Assembly: GCF_035762905.1 (NCBI RefSeq)
Contig: NZ_DASUCC010000002.1
Coordinates: 1 to 46,742, forward strand
Length of the DNA stretch: 46,742 bases
Source: DASYTH01 sp035762905
Lineage (GTDB): Bacteria; Actinomycetota; Actinomycetes; Mycobacteriales; Pseudonocardiaceae
Direction of reading: 5' to 3'
The notes beneath the pieces were generated by a model. That model saw only the letters and a list, made by a program, of their open reading frames with translations. It searched no databases and had not been told where the DNA came from. A program made the translations under genes and the position numbers. Shown piece by piece: positions 24,195 through 32,403 of this stretch (position 1 is its first letter; each line of letters begins with the position of its first letter).

Positions 24195-24483
24195 GCCGGG
24201 CCCTCTGGTCTGGCGGAAGAGCAGCTACAGCGGCAGTGGAGAAGCATGCGTTGAGGTTGGCTGGCGTACCAGCAGCTTCAGCGGCGGCAACGGTGCCTGC
24301 GTCGAGGTCTCGTCGGCCCCTGCCGCTTTGTTGGTCCGCGACTCGAAGAATCCGGATGGGCCTGTTCTGGCGTTCTCGCTGCCGTTCAGTCAGGCCTTCT
24401 CGAGGTACTCGGCCCTCTCATCGTTGACTAGGTCGGCGACCATGCGGGCGAGGCCGGGGAACTCGGTCAGTTCTGGCGCGTAG
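24181..24483 (+). CDS. DUF397 protein with duplicated N-terminal motif and antisense C-terminal extension
   Basis: A 100-residue protein, partner of the upstream HTH protein; its ATG lies inside that gene and has GAGGAG four bases before it. The DUF397 opening WRKSSYSGSGEACVEV (11-26) is repeated as WRTSSFSGGNGACVEV (28-43). It is followed by the usual VRDSKNPDGPVLAF (52-65). The normal end of the family (a W..F segment) is missing. From residue about 71 the frame reads through the last 94 bases of recG on the opposite strand, giving an unrelated Ser-rich tail. The break lies near 24380 and suggests an old deletion between the two genes. It may still function. Confidence 0.82.
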   Translation: MISHEPGPLVWRKSSYSGSGEACVEVGWRTSSFSGGNGACVEVSSAPAALLVRDSKNPDGPVLAFSLPFSQAFSRYSALSSLTRSATMRARPGNSVSSGA

Positions 24484-26570
24484 GCGATGAGTGCTTGGGC
24501 TTCTTCTCGGGCTTTGGCGATCAGCTTTTCGTCGCGGAGCAGGGAGAGGAGCTTGAGGGCTGAGCGGCGGCCGGACTGGACGGCGCCGAGGATGTCGCCT
24601 TCGCGGCGCATCTCGAGGTCGAGGCGGGCCAGTTCGAAGCCGTCCAGGGTGGAGGCTACGGCGTCGAGGCGTTCGCGGCTGGCGGTGCCGGCTGGCATGT
24701 CGGTGACCAGGAGGCAGATGCCGGGGGCGGTGCCGCGGCCGACGCGGCCGCGGAGTTGGTGGAGTTGGCTCACGCCGAAGCGTTCGGCGTCCATGATGAC
24801 CATGGCGGTGGCGTTGGGGACGTCGACGCCGACTTCGACCACCGTGGTGGCGACCAGGACGTTGAGTTCGCCGGCGGCGAAGGCGCGCATGACCTTGTCT
24901 TTGTCGTCGGCGGGGAGGCGGCCGTGCAGGACGCCGACCTGGAGGCCGTTGAGGGGGCCTTCCTGGAGCATGGGGGCGACGTCCAGCACGGCGAGTGGGG
25001 GGCGGCGGTCTTCCGAACCCGAGTCCGATGTGTCTGAAGTGGACTCTTCGTCGCCTTCGCCTTCGCCGATGCGGGGGCAGACTACGTAGGCCTGGTGGCC
25101 GGCTTGTGCTTCCTCGCGGATTCGCTGCCAGGCGCGGTCCAGCCAGGCCGGCTTCTCGGAGACCGGGACGACGGTGGTGCCGATGGGTGAGCGGCCGACC
25201 GGGAGTTCGCGCAGCGCCGAGGTCTCCAGGTCGCCGTAGACGGTCATGGCCACCGTGCGGGGGATCGGGGTCGCGGTCATGACCAGCACGTGGGGGCTGA
25301 CGTTCTCGCCGGCTCTTGTCCGCAGGGCGTCGCGCTGCTCGACGCCGAACCGGTGCTGCTCGTCCACCACGACCAGCCCGAGGTCGGCGAACGACACCTT
25401 GTCCTGGATCAGCGCGTGCGTGCCGACGACGATCCCGGCGGCGCCGCTGGCGGCGTCGAGCATCGCCTGTTTGCGTTGCGGCGCGGACAGGGAACCGGTC
25501 AGCAGCGCCACCCGGGTGGCCTGCTCGGCACCGCCCAACTCCCCGGCGCTGGCCAGGTCGCCGAGCATCTCCCGCAGCGACCGGGCGTGTTGTGCGGCCA
25601 GCACCTCGGTCGGCGCGAGCAGCGCCGCCTGCCGGCCGGCGTCCACCACCTGCAGCATCGCCCGCAGGGCCACGATCGTCTTGCCGCTGCCGACCTCCCC
25701 CTGCAGCAGCCGGTTCATCGGATGCTCCAGCTCGAGATCGGCCGCGACCGACTCGCCCACCTCGCGCTGCCCGGCGGTCAGCTCGAACGGCAGCCGCTCG
25801 TCGAACGCCGCCCGAATTCCCGCGTCGACCCGCGGGCACGCCGGGGCCGGGCGCGCGGTGGCCGCCCGGCGCCGCTGCGCCAGCGCGAGCTGTACGGCCA
25901 GCGCCTCGTCCCACTTCAACCGGTTGCGCGCCACGTGCACGCTCTCCCGGTCCTTGGCCAGATGGACGTTGCGGATCGCCTCGCCGTAGTCGAGCAGACC
26001 GTGCCGCGTCCGCAGTTCCTTGGGCAGCGGATCCTCGACGTCGTCCAGCAGCTCCAGCGCCTGCCGCACACACCGGGCGATCTGCCAGGACTGCAACTTC
26101 GCCGTGGCCGGATAGACCGGGATCATGCCGAGGAACGCGTCGATCTCCAGATCGTCACCGTCCCCGCCGATCAGGTGGTAGTCCGGGTTCGTCAACTGCA
26201 GCTTGTTCTTGTAGACCGACACCTTCCCGGCGAACAACGCGCTCGACCCCGGCTGCAACTTGTGTTTCTGGAACCGCTGGTTGAAGAACGTGCAGTCCAT
26301 CGTCCGGTGCCCATCGGTGATGACCACCTCGAAGATCCACCCGTTGCGGGACCGCATCCGCCGCTCGTTGGCCGACTTCACCCGGGCCAGAACGGTCGCG
26401 TGTTCCCCGATCTCGAGCCCCGCGATGTCGGTCAGCTCGCCGCGCTCGTCATACCGCCGGGGATAGTGGTGCAGCAGGTCCCGCACGGTGTACAGGTCGA
26501 ACGAGGCGGCCAGCGCCTTCGCCGACTTCGCGCCCACCACCGGCTCGAGCCGGTCATCCAGTGCAGCCAT
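24390..26570 (-). CDS. recG: ATP-dependent DNA helicase RecG
   Basis: A 726-residue superfamily 2 helicase that remodels stalled forks and branch-migrates Holliday junctions. It has an N-terminal wedge/OB domain (around residues 50-160), Walker A GEVGSGKT, the DEQHRFG box (DExH), TATPIPRT, and C-terminal QLHQLRGRVGRG with the conserved end segment. The length is normal and the natural C-terminus is intact even though the DUF397 gene overlaps its last 94 bases. It starts 39 bases after the thioredoxin stop and likely shares an operon with MerR and trx. Confidence 0.98.
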   Translation of the reverse strand: MAALDDRLEPVVGAKSAKALAASFDLYTVRDLLHHYPRRYDERGELTDIAGLEIGEHATVLARVKSANERRMRSRNGWIFEVVITDGHRTMDCTFFNQRFQKHKLQPGSSALFAGKVSVYKNKLQLTNPDYHLIGGDGDDLEIDAFLGMIPVYPATAKLQSWQIARCVRQALELLDDVEDPLPKELRTRHGLLDYGEAIRNVHLAKDRESVHVARNRLKWDEALAVQLALAQRRRAATARPAPACPRVDAGIRAAFDERLPFELTAGQREVGESVAADLELEHPMNRLLQGEVGSGKTIVALRAMLQVVDAGRQAALLAPTEVLAAQHARSLREMLGDLASAGELGGAEQATRVALLTGSLSAPQRKQAMLDAASGAAGIVVGTHALIQDKVSFADLGLVVVDEQHRFGVEQRDALRTRAGENVSPHVLVMTATPIPRTVAMTVYGDLETSALRELPVGRSPIGTTVVPVSEKPAWLDRAWQRIREEAQAGHQAYVVCPRIGEGEGDEESTSDTSDSGSEDRRPPLAVLDVAPMLQEGPLNGLQVGVLHGRLPADDKDKVMRAFAAGELNVLVATTVVEVGVDVPNATAMVIMDAERFGVSQLHQLRGRVGRGTAPGICLLVTDMPAGTASRERLDAVASTLDGFELARLDLEMRREGDILGAVQSGRRSALKLLSLLRDEKLIAKAREEAQALIAYAPELTEFPGLARMVADLVNDERAEYLEKA

Positions 26571-26609
26571 CGCCCGCGATTATGTCGCGCCGGCCCGACG
26601 GTCCCGGCG

Positions 26610-26933
26610 TCAGGAGGCGAGCGCGCTGTCCAGCTCGGCGAGCAGCGCCGCCTTGGGGCGGGCGCCGACGAACGAGCGGATCGGCTCGCCGTCCCGGAAC
26701 AGCAGCATCGTCGGCAGGCCGAGCACGCCGAACCGCTGGCCGGTCGCCGGGTGCTCGTCATAGTTGATCTTCACTACGGACAGCGAGTCGGACCGCTCCT
26801 CGGCGATCTCGCGCAGCACCGGCGCGATCATCCGGCACGGCGGGCACCACGGCGCCCAGAACTCCACCAGCACCGGCCGGTCGGCCCGGAGCACCCGCTC
26901 CGCGAAGGTCTCCTCGGTCACCGCTTCGGGCAT
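26610..26933 (-). CDS. Thioredoxin (WCPPC type)
   Basis: A 107-residue thioredoxin fold protein: RPVLVEFWAPWCPPCRMIAPVLREIAEE carries the active site C30-P-P-C33, followed by VVKINYDEHP and the cis-Pro loop GVLGLPTMLLFRDG. It reduces disulfides in the cytoplasm. Its active site is CPPC rather than the classic CGPC, which shifts redox potential in other thioredoxins. The ATG lies inside the 3' end of the merR gene (16-base overlap), so translation is coupled and the regulator probably controls it. Confidence 0.93.
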   Translation of the reverse strand: MPEAVTEETFAERVLRADRPVLVEFWAPWCPPCRMIAPVLREIAEERSDSLSVVKINYDEHPATGQRFGVLGLPTMLLFRDGEPIRSFVGARPKAALLAELDSALAS

Positions 26934-27289
26934 CGACGCTCCTCACAGGCATGGGTCAGCTTCTCGGCGATCTCCCGGCGCACCTCGGTCAGCCGCGCGA
27001 TGCAGTCGTCCACCTCGGCGAGCTTGCGCCGGTAGACGGCCACCGAGTCCGGGCACGCGTCCCCGGTGGCGTTGCCGGCGAGCAGGCACTCCACGAACGG
27101 ACGGGTCTCCTCCAACGCGAACCCGACCGCCTGCAGCGCCTGGATCTCCCGCACCAGCCGCAGATGCGACTCGTCGTACTCGCGGTAGCCGTTGGTCCGG
27201 CGCGGCGCGGTCAGCAGGCCCTGGGCCTCGTAGTACCGCAGCGCCCGTGTCGTGGTGCCGGTCGTGCGGGCCAGCTCACCGATGCGCAT
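26918..27289 (-). CDS. MerR family regulator with C-terminal cysteines, coupled to thioredoxin
   Basis: A 123-residue MerR protein starting MRIGELARTTGTTTRALRYYEAQGLL (winged HTH), followed by the dimer helix. It has five cysteines (FVEC, GDACP, VDDC, THAC, RRC), two of which lie in the last ten residues. Such cysteines can bind metals or sense oxidation; which of these applies here is not certain. TAGCAT (27296-27301) lies six bases before the ATG, suggesting a leaderless transcript. Downstream are trx and recG on the same strand. Confidence 0.9.
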   Translation of the reverse strand: MRIGELARTTGTTTRALRYYEAQGLLTAPRRTNGYREYDESHLRLVREIQALQAVGFALEETRPFVECLLAGNATGDACPDSVAVYRRKLAEVDDCIARLTEVRREIAEKLTHACEERRCPKR

Positions 27290-27329
27290 GCGCCGATGCT
27301 AAACATTGACGCCGACGGAAAGGCCAGTC

Positions 27330-28946
27330 CTACTCGACGCCGAGCACCAGCACCGCCGCCTGGCCACCGCGGTAGACCACCAACTCGACGGCCGGATGCT
27401 CGCGGCGCAGGTAGTCCTCAAGCTCCCCGGCCAGCTCGTCCGGCGCGCCGACCCCGAGCAGCGCGGTGAGCAGCTCGCCGCCAAGGCTCAGCATCCGCCC
27501 GGCGATCCCCCTGGCCACCAGGTCCAGCGCGTCGAGCGTGGCCGGACCGGGCTCGATCAGCACCACCTCGCCGTCGGCGAAGCCGAGCATGTCGCCGGCC
27601 GAGCACGGGCCGACCCAGGTGATCGCGTCCTCGGCGGCCACCACCACCTCACCCCACCGGGTCGCCGCGGCCGCCTCCGCCATCCGGACCACGTCGTCGC
27701 CCGCGCGCCGGCGGGGATCGTGCACCGCCACCGCGGCCAGCACCTGGACCGGCGCGGAGCACGGCACCACCACGACGTCCTGCCCGGCGGCCACGGCCCG
27801 GATCGCCGCCTCGTCGGCGACCTCGATCAAGCCGAGGTCCTCCGGCAACACGGTGACGTGCGCGGCCCGGGTGCCGGTGATCACCTCGAGCAGCTCGTAG
27901 ATCGACCGTTCGCCACCGCTCACCCGGGCCACCGCGACGCCCTCGCCGGTCAGCAACTCGGCCAGCTCGGCCGAACGCACCGGGACGACCACCGCCCGGT
28001 CGCCGGCGAACCGGGCCGGCTCCTGGGCGGCGGCGTCGGCGAACCGGGCCACCCGGATCCGGTGCGGCCGACCGGACTCGACCCCCGCCTCGATCGCCGC
28101 GCCGATGTCGTTGCAGTGCACGTGCACGGTCCACAGCCCGGTGCCGTCACCGGCCACCGAGGCGCAGTCACCCAGCCCGGAGAGCCGGTCCCGCAGCACC
28201 GACGCGGCCCGCGTGCCCGCGTCCAGCAGGTACATCACCTCGTAGCTGTACTGCTCCGAACCCGCCTCCCTGGGCACCACCAGGGGGTTGTCCGGCTCGG
28301 CCAGCGCGGCGACCGTGGCGGCCAGCGCCGCAGGCTGCTCGGACACCACCGCGACCAGTGCGTCCAGCAGCACCACCACCCCGCGGCCGCCGGCGTCCAC
28401 CACCCCGGCCTCGGCCAGCACCGCAAGCTGGCTCGGGGTTCGCTCCAGCGCGTCGGCCGCCGCGCCGGCCGCGGCCCGCACCACCTCGGCCAGGTCCGCC
28501 GCGCCGCTGTCCCCGGCCGCCGCGGCGGCCGCGTCCAGCACGCTGAGCATGGTGCCCGGCACCGGATCGGCGACCGCCGCCCGGGCCAGCTCCGCACCCC
28601 GGACCAGCGCCGCGTGCAGGCCGGTCCCGCTGACCGTCTCGGCCTCGGCCAGCGCCTCGGCCAGCCCGCGGAGCAGCTGGGAAGCGATCACCCCGGAGTT
28701 ACCCCGCGCGCCGACCAGAGCACCCTTGGCCAGCGCGGTCACCATCTCCCCCGCACTCCCGCCCGCGGCCGGCAGCGGCAGGTGCTCGAGCGCGGATCGC
28801 ATGGTGTGCAGCAGGTTGGAGCCGGTGTCGTTGTCCGCGACCGGGTAGACGTTGATCCGGTCGATCAGTTCGCGGTGCGCCTCGAGGGCCTGGACGCACG
28901 CCGCCGCCCAGCGCCGCACCTCGCCGGCGTCAAGAGCCTGCAGCAC
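27330..28946 (-). CDS. DAK2 domain protein (FakA/YloV-like kinase)
   Basis: A 538-residue protein. The N-terminal DAK2 domain contains INVYPVADNDTGSNLLHTM (the Mg-ATP binding Asp cluster) and ARGNSGVIASQLLRG; the C-terminal half is the YloV-like region with PREAGSEQYSYEVMYLLD and HVHCNDIGAAIEAG. In Firmicutes the homologue FakA phosphorylates fatty acids bound to FakB. In actinobacteria the gene conservatively lies between rpmB and recG, as here. The GTG at 28946 (VLQALDAGEVRRW) fits homologues; there is no Shine-Dalgarno sequence. An open frame continues upstream to 29303 across the rpmB promoter and gene and is not real. Confidence 0.93.
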   Translation of the reverse strand: MLQALDAGEVRRWAAACVQALEAHRELIDRINVYPVADNDTGSNLLHTMRSALEHLPLPAAGGSAGEMVTALAKGALVGARGNSGVIASQLLRGLAEALAEAETVSGTGLHAALVRGAELARAAVADPVPGTMLSVLDAAAAAAGDSGAADLAEVVRAAAGAAADALERTPSQLAVLAEAGVVDAGGRGVVVLLDALVAVVSEQPAALAATVAALAEPDNPLVVPREAGSEQYSYEVMYLLDAGTRAASVLRDRLSGLGDCASVAGDGTGLWTVHVHCNDIGAAIEAGVESGRPHRIRVARFADAAAQEPARFAGDRAVVVPVRSAELAELLTGEGVAVARVSGGERSIYELLEVITGTRAAHVTVLPEDLGLIEVADEAAIRAVAAGQDVVVVPCSAPVQVLAAVAVHDPRRRAGDDVVRMAEAAAATRWGEVVVAAEDAITWVGPCSAGDMLGFADGEVVLIEPGPATLDALDLVARGIAGRMLSLGGELLTALLGVGAPDELAGELEDYLRREHPAVELVVYRGGQAAVLVLGVE

Positions 28947-28972
28947 ATGCGGCAGAGTAGCCGGGGCCCGGT

Positions 28973-29002
28973 TTGGACCCCGCGACCCGCTGCCGTTACC
29001 CT
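28973..29002 (+). promoter_or_regulatory. Candidate rpmB promoter
   Basis: TTGGAC (28973-28978), an 18-base spacer and TACCCT (28997-29002) make a good sigma-A-type promoter in the 142-base gap between the divergent DAK2 and rpmB genes. It would give a leader of about 80 bases. Confidence 0.5.
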
Positions 29003-29088
29003 GTATTGACTGCCCGGCTGGCCGGGATCGAATGGCGCATGCCCGCTGTGACCTCGTGGGAGCGCATACCGAGAATGGAGTGTCTGAC

Positions 29089-29280
29089 GTGGCTGCCGTT
29101 TGCGACGTCTGCGGCAAGAGGCCGGGCTTCGGCAAGTCGGTCTCGCACTCACACCGCCGTACCAGCCGCCGGTGGAACCCGAACATCCAGACCGTGCACG
29201 CGAAGATCGGTATCTCGCAGCGCAAGCGGATGAACGTGTGCACCTCCTGCCTGAAGGCCGGCAAGGTAACCCGCGGCTGA
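29089..29280 (+). CDS. rpmB: 50S ribosomal protein L28 (zinc form)
   Basis: A 63-residue ribosomal protein: AAVCDVCGKRPGFGKSVSHSHRRTSRRWNPN (split here at 29089 GTG) and the C-terminal CTSCLKAGKV. Both CxxC pairs are present, so it is the zinc-binding form. GGAG lies about nine bases before the GTG. Its product is part of the large ribosomal subunit near the E site. It diverges from the DAK2 gene, a conserved arrangement. Confidence 0.97.
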   Translation: MAAVCDVCGKRPGFGKSVSHSHRRTSRRWNPNIQTVHAKIGISQRKRMNVCTSCLKAGKVTRG

Positions 29281-29295
29281 GTTCGCCGAAAGACA

Positions 29296-29332
29296 ATCGG
29301 CACCGGTGATCCCCGACGGCACCGGTGCCGAT
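29296..29332. terminator. Perfect 13-bp hairpin between rpmB and ung
   Basis: ATCGGCACCGGTG at 29296-29308 and CACCGGTGCCGAT at 29320-29332 pair perfectly around an 11-base loop. It lies between two convergent genes and could terminate both. There is no T-tract. Confidence 0.75.
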
Positions 29333-29351
29333 CCGCGTTCCGGCCCCGGTG

Positions 29352-30029
29352 CTACGGGAGCTTCCAGTCGATCGGCTCGGCGCCCTGCTCCTCGAGCAGC
29401 TTGTTGGCCCGGCTGAACGGCCGGGAGCCGAAGAACCCGTTGTGCGCCGACATCGGACTGGGGTGCGCGGACTCGATGCACGGCACGGTTCCGAGCAGCG
29501 GCCGCAGGTTGCGTGCGTTGCGGCCCCAGAGGATCGCCACCAGCGGACCGCCCCGCGCGGCCAGCGCCCGGATCGCCTGCTCGGTGACCTCCTCCCAACC
29601 CTTGCCCTGATGGGAGTTCGGCCGGCCCGGCTCGACGGTCAGCGCCCGGTTGAGCAGCAGCACGCCGCGCTCGGCCCACGGGGTGAGATCACCGCTGGAC
29701 GGCGCCGGATAGCCCAGGTCGTCGCGCAGCTCGGTGAAGATGTTGGCCAGGCTGCCCGGCAGCCGGCGCACCTCGGGCGCCACCGAGAACGACAGCCCAA
29801 CCGGGTGGCCCGGCGTCGGGTACGGATCCTGGCCCACGATCAGGACCTTGACCTCCGCGAACGACTGCTTGAACGCGCGCAGCACGTGCTCCCCGGCCGG
29901 CAGGTACCGCCGGCCCGCGGCCACCTCGGCGCGCAGAAACTCGCCCATCGCGGTGATGCGGTCGGCTGCGGGCGCGAGCGCTTCGGCCCATCCGGCGTCG
30001 ACGATCGCGGACAACGGTTGTGGCGCCAC
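29352..30029 (-). CDS. ung: Uracil-DNA glycosylase
   Basis: A 225-residue family 1 UDG that removes uracil from DNA. It contains the catalytic loop VLIVGQDPYPTPGHPVGLSFSV (Asp activates water), the motif LLLNRALTVEPG, and the minor-groove loop ESAHPSPMSAHNGFFGSRPFSRAN. The GTG at 30029 gives the usual length; a TAGGGT -10 box (30038-30043) lies eight bases upstream, pointing to a leaderless mRNA. Longer upstream frames belong to the GNAT gene's shadow. Confidence 0.98.
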   Translation of the reverse strand: MAPQPLSAIVDAGWAEALAPAADRITAMGEFLRAEVAAGRRYLPAGEHVLRAFKQSFAEVKVLIVGQDPYPTPGHPVGLSFSVAPEVRRLPGSLANIFTELRDDLGYPAPSSGDLTPWAERGVLLLNRALTVEPGRPNSHQGKGWEEVTEQAIRALAARGGPLVAILWGRNARNLRPLLGTVPCIESAHPSPMSAHNGFFGSRPFSRANKLLEEQGAEPIDWKLP

Positions 30030-30079
30030 GGATGCGCACCCTAGCGCGCCGGGCACAGCCGGCCGGTCCCGAGGTGGAT

Positions 30080-30529
30080 CTACAGCGTCTTGCCCAGGTG
30101 CACGGCCAGGGGCGCGTCCTTGTAGTGGCCGAACGCCGGCACGTCCGTGTAACCCGAGGACCGGTACAGCTTGAGGGCTTCCGGCTGGGCCGGACCGGTC
30201 TCCAGGATCACCCGGCCGTGCCCGGCGCGCCGGGCGGATAACTCCAGTTCCGCGAGCATCGCCCTGGCCAGGCCCCGCCCGCGCCGGGCCGGGGACACGT
30301 ACATCCGCTTCAGTTCGACCATGCCGTCGCCGTGCGCCCGCCACCCGCCGCTGGCCACCGGAACACCGTCCAGGTAGCCGACCAGGAACAGGCCGAGCGG
30401 CGGGGCGAACTGCGCCGGATCGACCGGTGTCGAGTCCGGGCCGCCGTACCGGACCACGTACTCCTGCTGGACCTCGTCGATCATCCGCACCGCATCGGGA
30501 TGGTCGTAGCTGACAACGCGGATCTCCAC
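30080..30529 (-). CDS. GNAT family N-acetyltransferase
   Basis: A 149-residue acetyltransferase with the sequence ELKRMYVSPARRGRGLARAMLAELE (acetyl-CoA loop RRGRGLA) and ETGPAQPEALKLYRSSGYTDV near the C-terminus. The N-terminal half (VEIRVVSYDHPDAVRMIDEVQQEYVVRYGG) is typical of a widely found actinobacterial subfamily of unknown substrate. The GTG at 30529 starts eight bases after the thiL stop, so it is probably read from the thiL transcript. Confidence 0.9.
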   Translation of the reverse strand: MEIRVVSYDHPDAVRMIDEVQQEYVVRYGGPDSTPVDPAQFAPPLGLFLVGYLDGVPVASGGWRAHGDGMVELKRMYVSPARRGRGLARAMLAELELSARRAGHGRVILETGPAQPEALKLYRSSGYTDVPAFGHYKDAPLAVHLGKTL

Positions 30530-30537
30530 GCCGTCAT

Positions 30538-31506
30538 CTAACGCGACCAGTGCTGCCAGCCACCCGGCGCCTCGTACCGCGCACCGTCGACGGTGACCTT
30601 GTTTCCCCTGGTCACCGTGCCGATCGTGGTCCAGCCGTCGGGCACCCCGCGCGGGTCCGGGAAGGTCGCGGCCAGCGCGTGATCCTCGCCACCGGTCAGC
30701 ACCCAGTGCCGGGCGTCGGCGCCGAGCGCGGTGGACACGTCCACCAGCCGCTGCGGCACCTCGACCAGGTCGCTCTGCACGTCGATGGCCACGTTCGAGG
30801 CGGTGGCGATGTGTCCGAGATCGGCCAGCAACCCGTCCGACACGTCGATCATCGCCGTGGCCCCGGCCAGCGCCGCCTGCGGACCGGCGGCATAGGGCGG
30901 TTCCGGGGTTCGCTGCGCGGCGACCACGGTGACCGGTGAGCGGAACCCCCGGCCGAGCACCGCGAGACCGGCGGCCGCCCAGCCCAACCGCCCGCACACG
31001 GCCAGCACGTCACCCGGCAGCGCCCCGCCCCGGGTGACCGGCGGCCGGCCCTCCAGGTCGCCTAACGCGGTCACCGACACCACCAGGTGCTCGGCGTTGA
31101 CCACGTCGCCGCCGACCACGCCGATCCGGACCTTGGCCGCCTCCTGCCACAGCCCGCCGACCAAGTCGTCGATCATGCTCGCCGCGGTCTTGGCCGGGCA
31201 GGCGATCCCGACCAGAACGGCGGTCGGTATCGCACCCATCGCCGCGATGTCGGCCAGGTTGACCGCGACCGCCTTGCGCCCGACCTGCTCCGGGGTGGAC
31301 CAGTCCAGCCGGAAGTGCACGCCCTCGACCAGCACGTCGGTGCTGGCGACGACCCGTCCGTCCGCGGCCTGCACCACCGCGGCGTCGTCGCCGGGGCCGA
31401 GCAGCGTGACCGCCGGTTGCGGTCTGCCGTCGGTCAGCCGTCGGATGAGACCGAACTCACCCAAGTCGGCGACCGATTCGCTGCCGTTATGTGGTCCCGT
31501 GCGCAT
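30538..31506 (-). CDS. thiL: Thiamine-monophosphate kinase
   Basis: A 322-residue ATP-dependent kinase that phosphorylates thiamine monophosphate to the active pyrophosphate. The N-terminal part shows LGEFGLIRRL and GPGDDAAVV (Mg-binding Asps), then STDVLVEGVHFRLDWS and KAVAVNLADIAAMGA, and near residue 210 IDVSDGLLADLGHIA. It is full length. The ATG at 31506 fits the family start. It leads GNAT and ung on the minus strand. Confidence 0.97.
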   Translation of the reverse strand: MRTGPHNGSESVADLGEFGLIRRLTDGRPQPAVTLLGPGDDAAVVQAADGRVVASTDVLVEGVHFRLDWSTPEQVGRKAVAVNLADIAAMGAIPTAVLVGIACPAKTAASMIDDLVGGLWQEAAKVRIGVVGGDVVNAEHLVVSVTALGDLEGRPPVTRGGALPGDVLAVCGRLGWAAAGLAVLGRGFRSPVTVVAAQRTPEPPYAAGPQAALAGATAMIDVSDGLLADLGHIATASNVAIDVQSDLVEVPQRLVDVSTALGADARHWVLTGGEDHALAATFPDPRGVPDGWTTIGTVTRGNKVTVDGARYEAPGGWQHWSR

Positions 31507-31613
31507 AGTGCCTGCCTACCCGAAAAGTCGGATCGCCGAACGATGGTCAACTGCGGTACGTTGCCCGATACGTTCCTACCTCCTGGGCACAGTCAGACAC
31601 GAAGGGGCGCGCC

Positions 31614-31847
31614 GTGGTCCATGCATACATCCTGATCCAGACGGAGGTCGGCAAGGCCGCAGTGGTTGCCGAGAAGATCGCCGAGATCGCCGGCGTGACG
31701 ACCGCGGAGGATGTGACCGGACCCTACGACGTGATCGTCCGTGCCGAGGCCGACAACGTCGATCTCCTCGGTCAGCTTGTGGTCGCCCGGATCCAGAACG
31801 TGGACGGCATCACCCGCACGCTGACCTGCCCGGTGGTCCACATCTGA
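31614..31847 (+). CDS. Stand-alone Lrp/AsnC ligand-binding (RAM) domain protein
   Basis: A 77-residue protein consisting only of the RAM sensing domain: VHAYILIQTEVGKAAVVAEKIAEIAGV, then EDVTGPYDVIVRAEADNVDLLGQLVV. It lacks a DNA-binding HTH. Such small proteins may form the same beta-barrel dimers as Lrp/AsnC and could modulate another regulator or enzyme by binding an amino acid. GAAGGGG lies a little upstream of the GTG at 31614. It is divergent from thiL. Confidence 0.92.
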   Translation: MVHAYILIQTEVGKAAVVAEKIAEIAGVTTAEDVTGPYDVIVRAEADNVDLLGQLVVARIQNVDGITRTLTCPVVHI

Positions 31848-31890
31848 CCCGCTGCCCCGTCCCCGCCCCGTCCTGTGCTCTAGTTGATGG

Positions 31891-32403
31891 GTGCTTTCCC
31901 GAACGGCCCTCGGTGTCTCCGTCGGGCTTGCCGGGTTGCTCGTCGTCGGCGTGATCGTGCTCGGCAAGCTGGTCGGGTCCGCAGGCGATCCCGAATCCCC
32001 GGTGGCACTGGTGTCGGTCGACGCGCCGCAGGCCGGCTCGGCCGCGTGCGCGACCCTGATCGGCGCGCTGCCGGCGGAGCTGACCAGCGGCTCGGCCGTG
32101 CTGCACCGGCTGCCACTGGCCTCGCCCGCGCCGCCGGCCACGATGGCCTGGGGCACCGGCGGCTCCGCGGAGCCGGTCGTCCTGCGCTGCGGCCTGAACC
32201 GGCCGCCGGAGCTGACCCCGACCGCGCAGTTGCGGGAGATCTCCGGGGTGCGTTGGCTGCCGGTGCCGGGCGCCAGGGCCACCACGTGGTACCTCGCGGA
32301 CCGGGCCGTGTTCGTCGCGCTCACCGTGCCGGATGGGGCCGGGACGGGAGTGCTGCAGGGGGTGTCGGAGACCGTCGGGCGGAACCTGGCGGCGTCACCG
32401 TAA
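31891..32403 (+). CDS. DUF3515 family membrane-anchored protein
   Basis: A 170-residue protein with an N-terminal membrane segment (residues about 8-28, LGVSVGLAGLLVVGVIVLG) and an exported domain containing two conserved Cys (AACATL and LRCGLN) and the motif VRWLPVPGARATTWYLADRAVFVALTVP. The family is conserved in actinobacteria next to ddl (M. tuberculosis Rv2980, from memory), without known function. It overlaps the 3' end of ddl by nine bases, convergently. Confidence 0.9.
   Translation: MLSRTALGVSVGLAGLLVVGVIVLGKLVGSAGDPESPVALVSVDAPQAGSAACATLIGALPAELTSGSAVLHRLPLASPAPPATMAWGTGGSAEPVVLRCGLNRPPELTPTAQLREISGVRWLPVPGARATTWYLADRAVFVALTVPDGAGTGVLQGVSETVGRNLAASP

Noticed and set aside
27330..29303. 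657-codon frame including the DAK2 gene
   Set aside because: The upstream 119 codons run antisense through rpmB and its promoter; the family start is the GTG at 28946.
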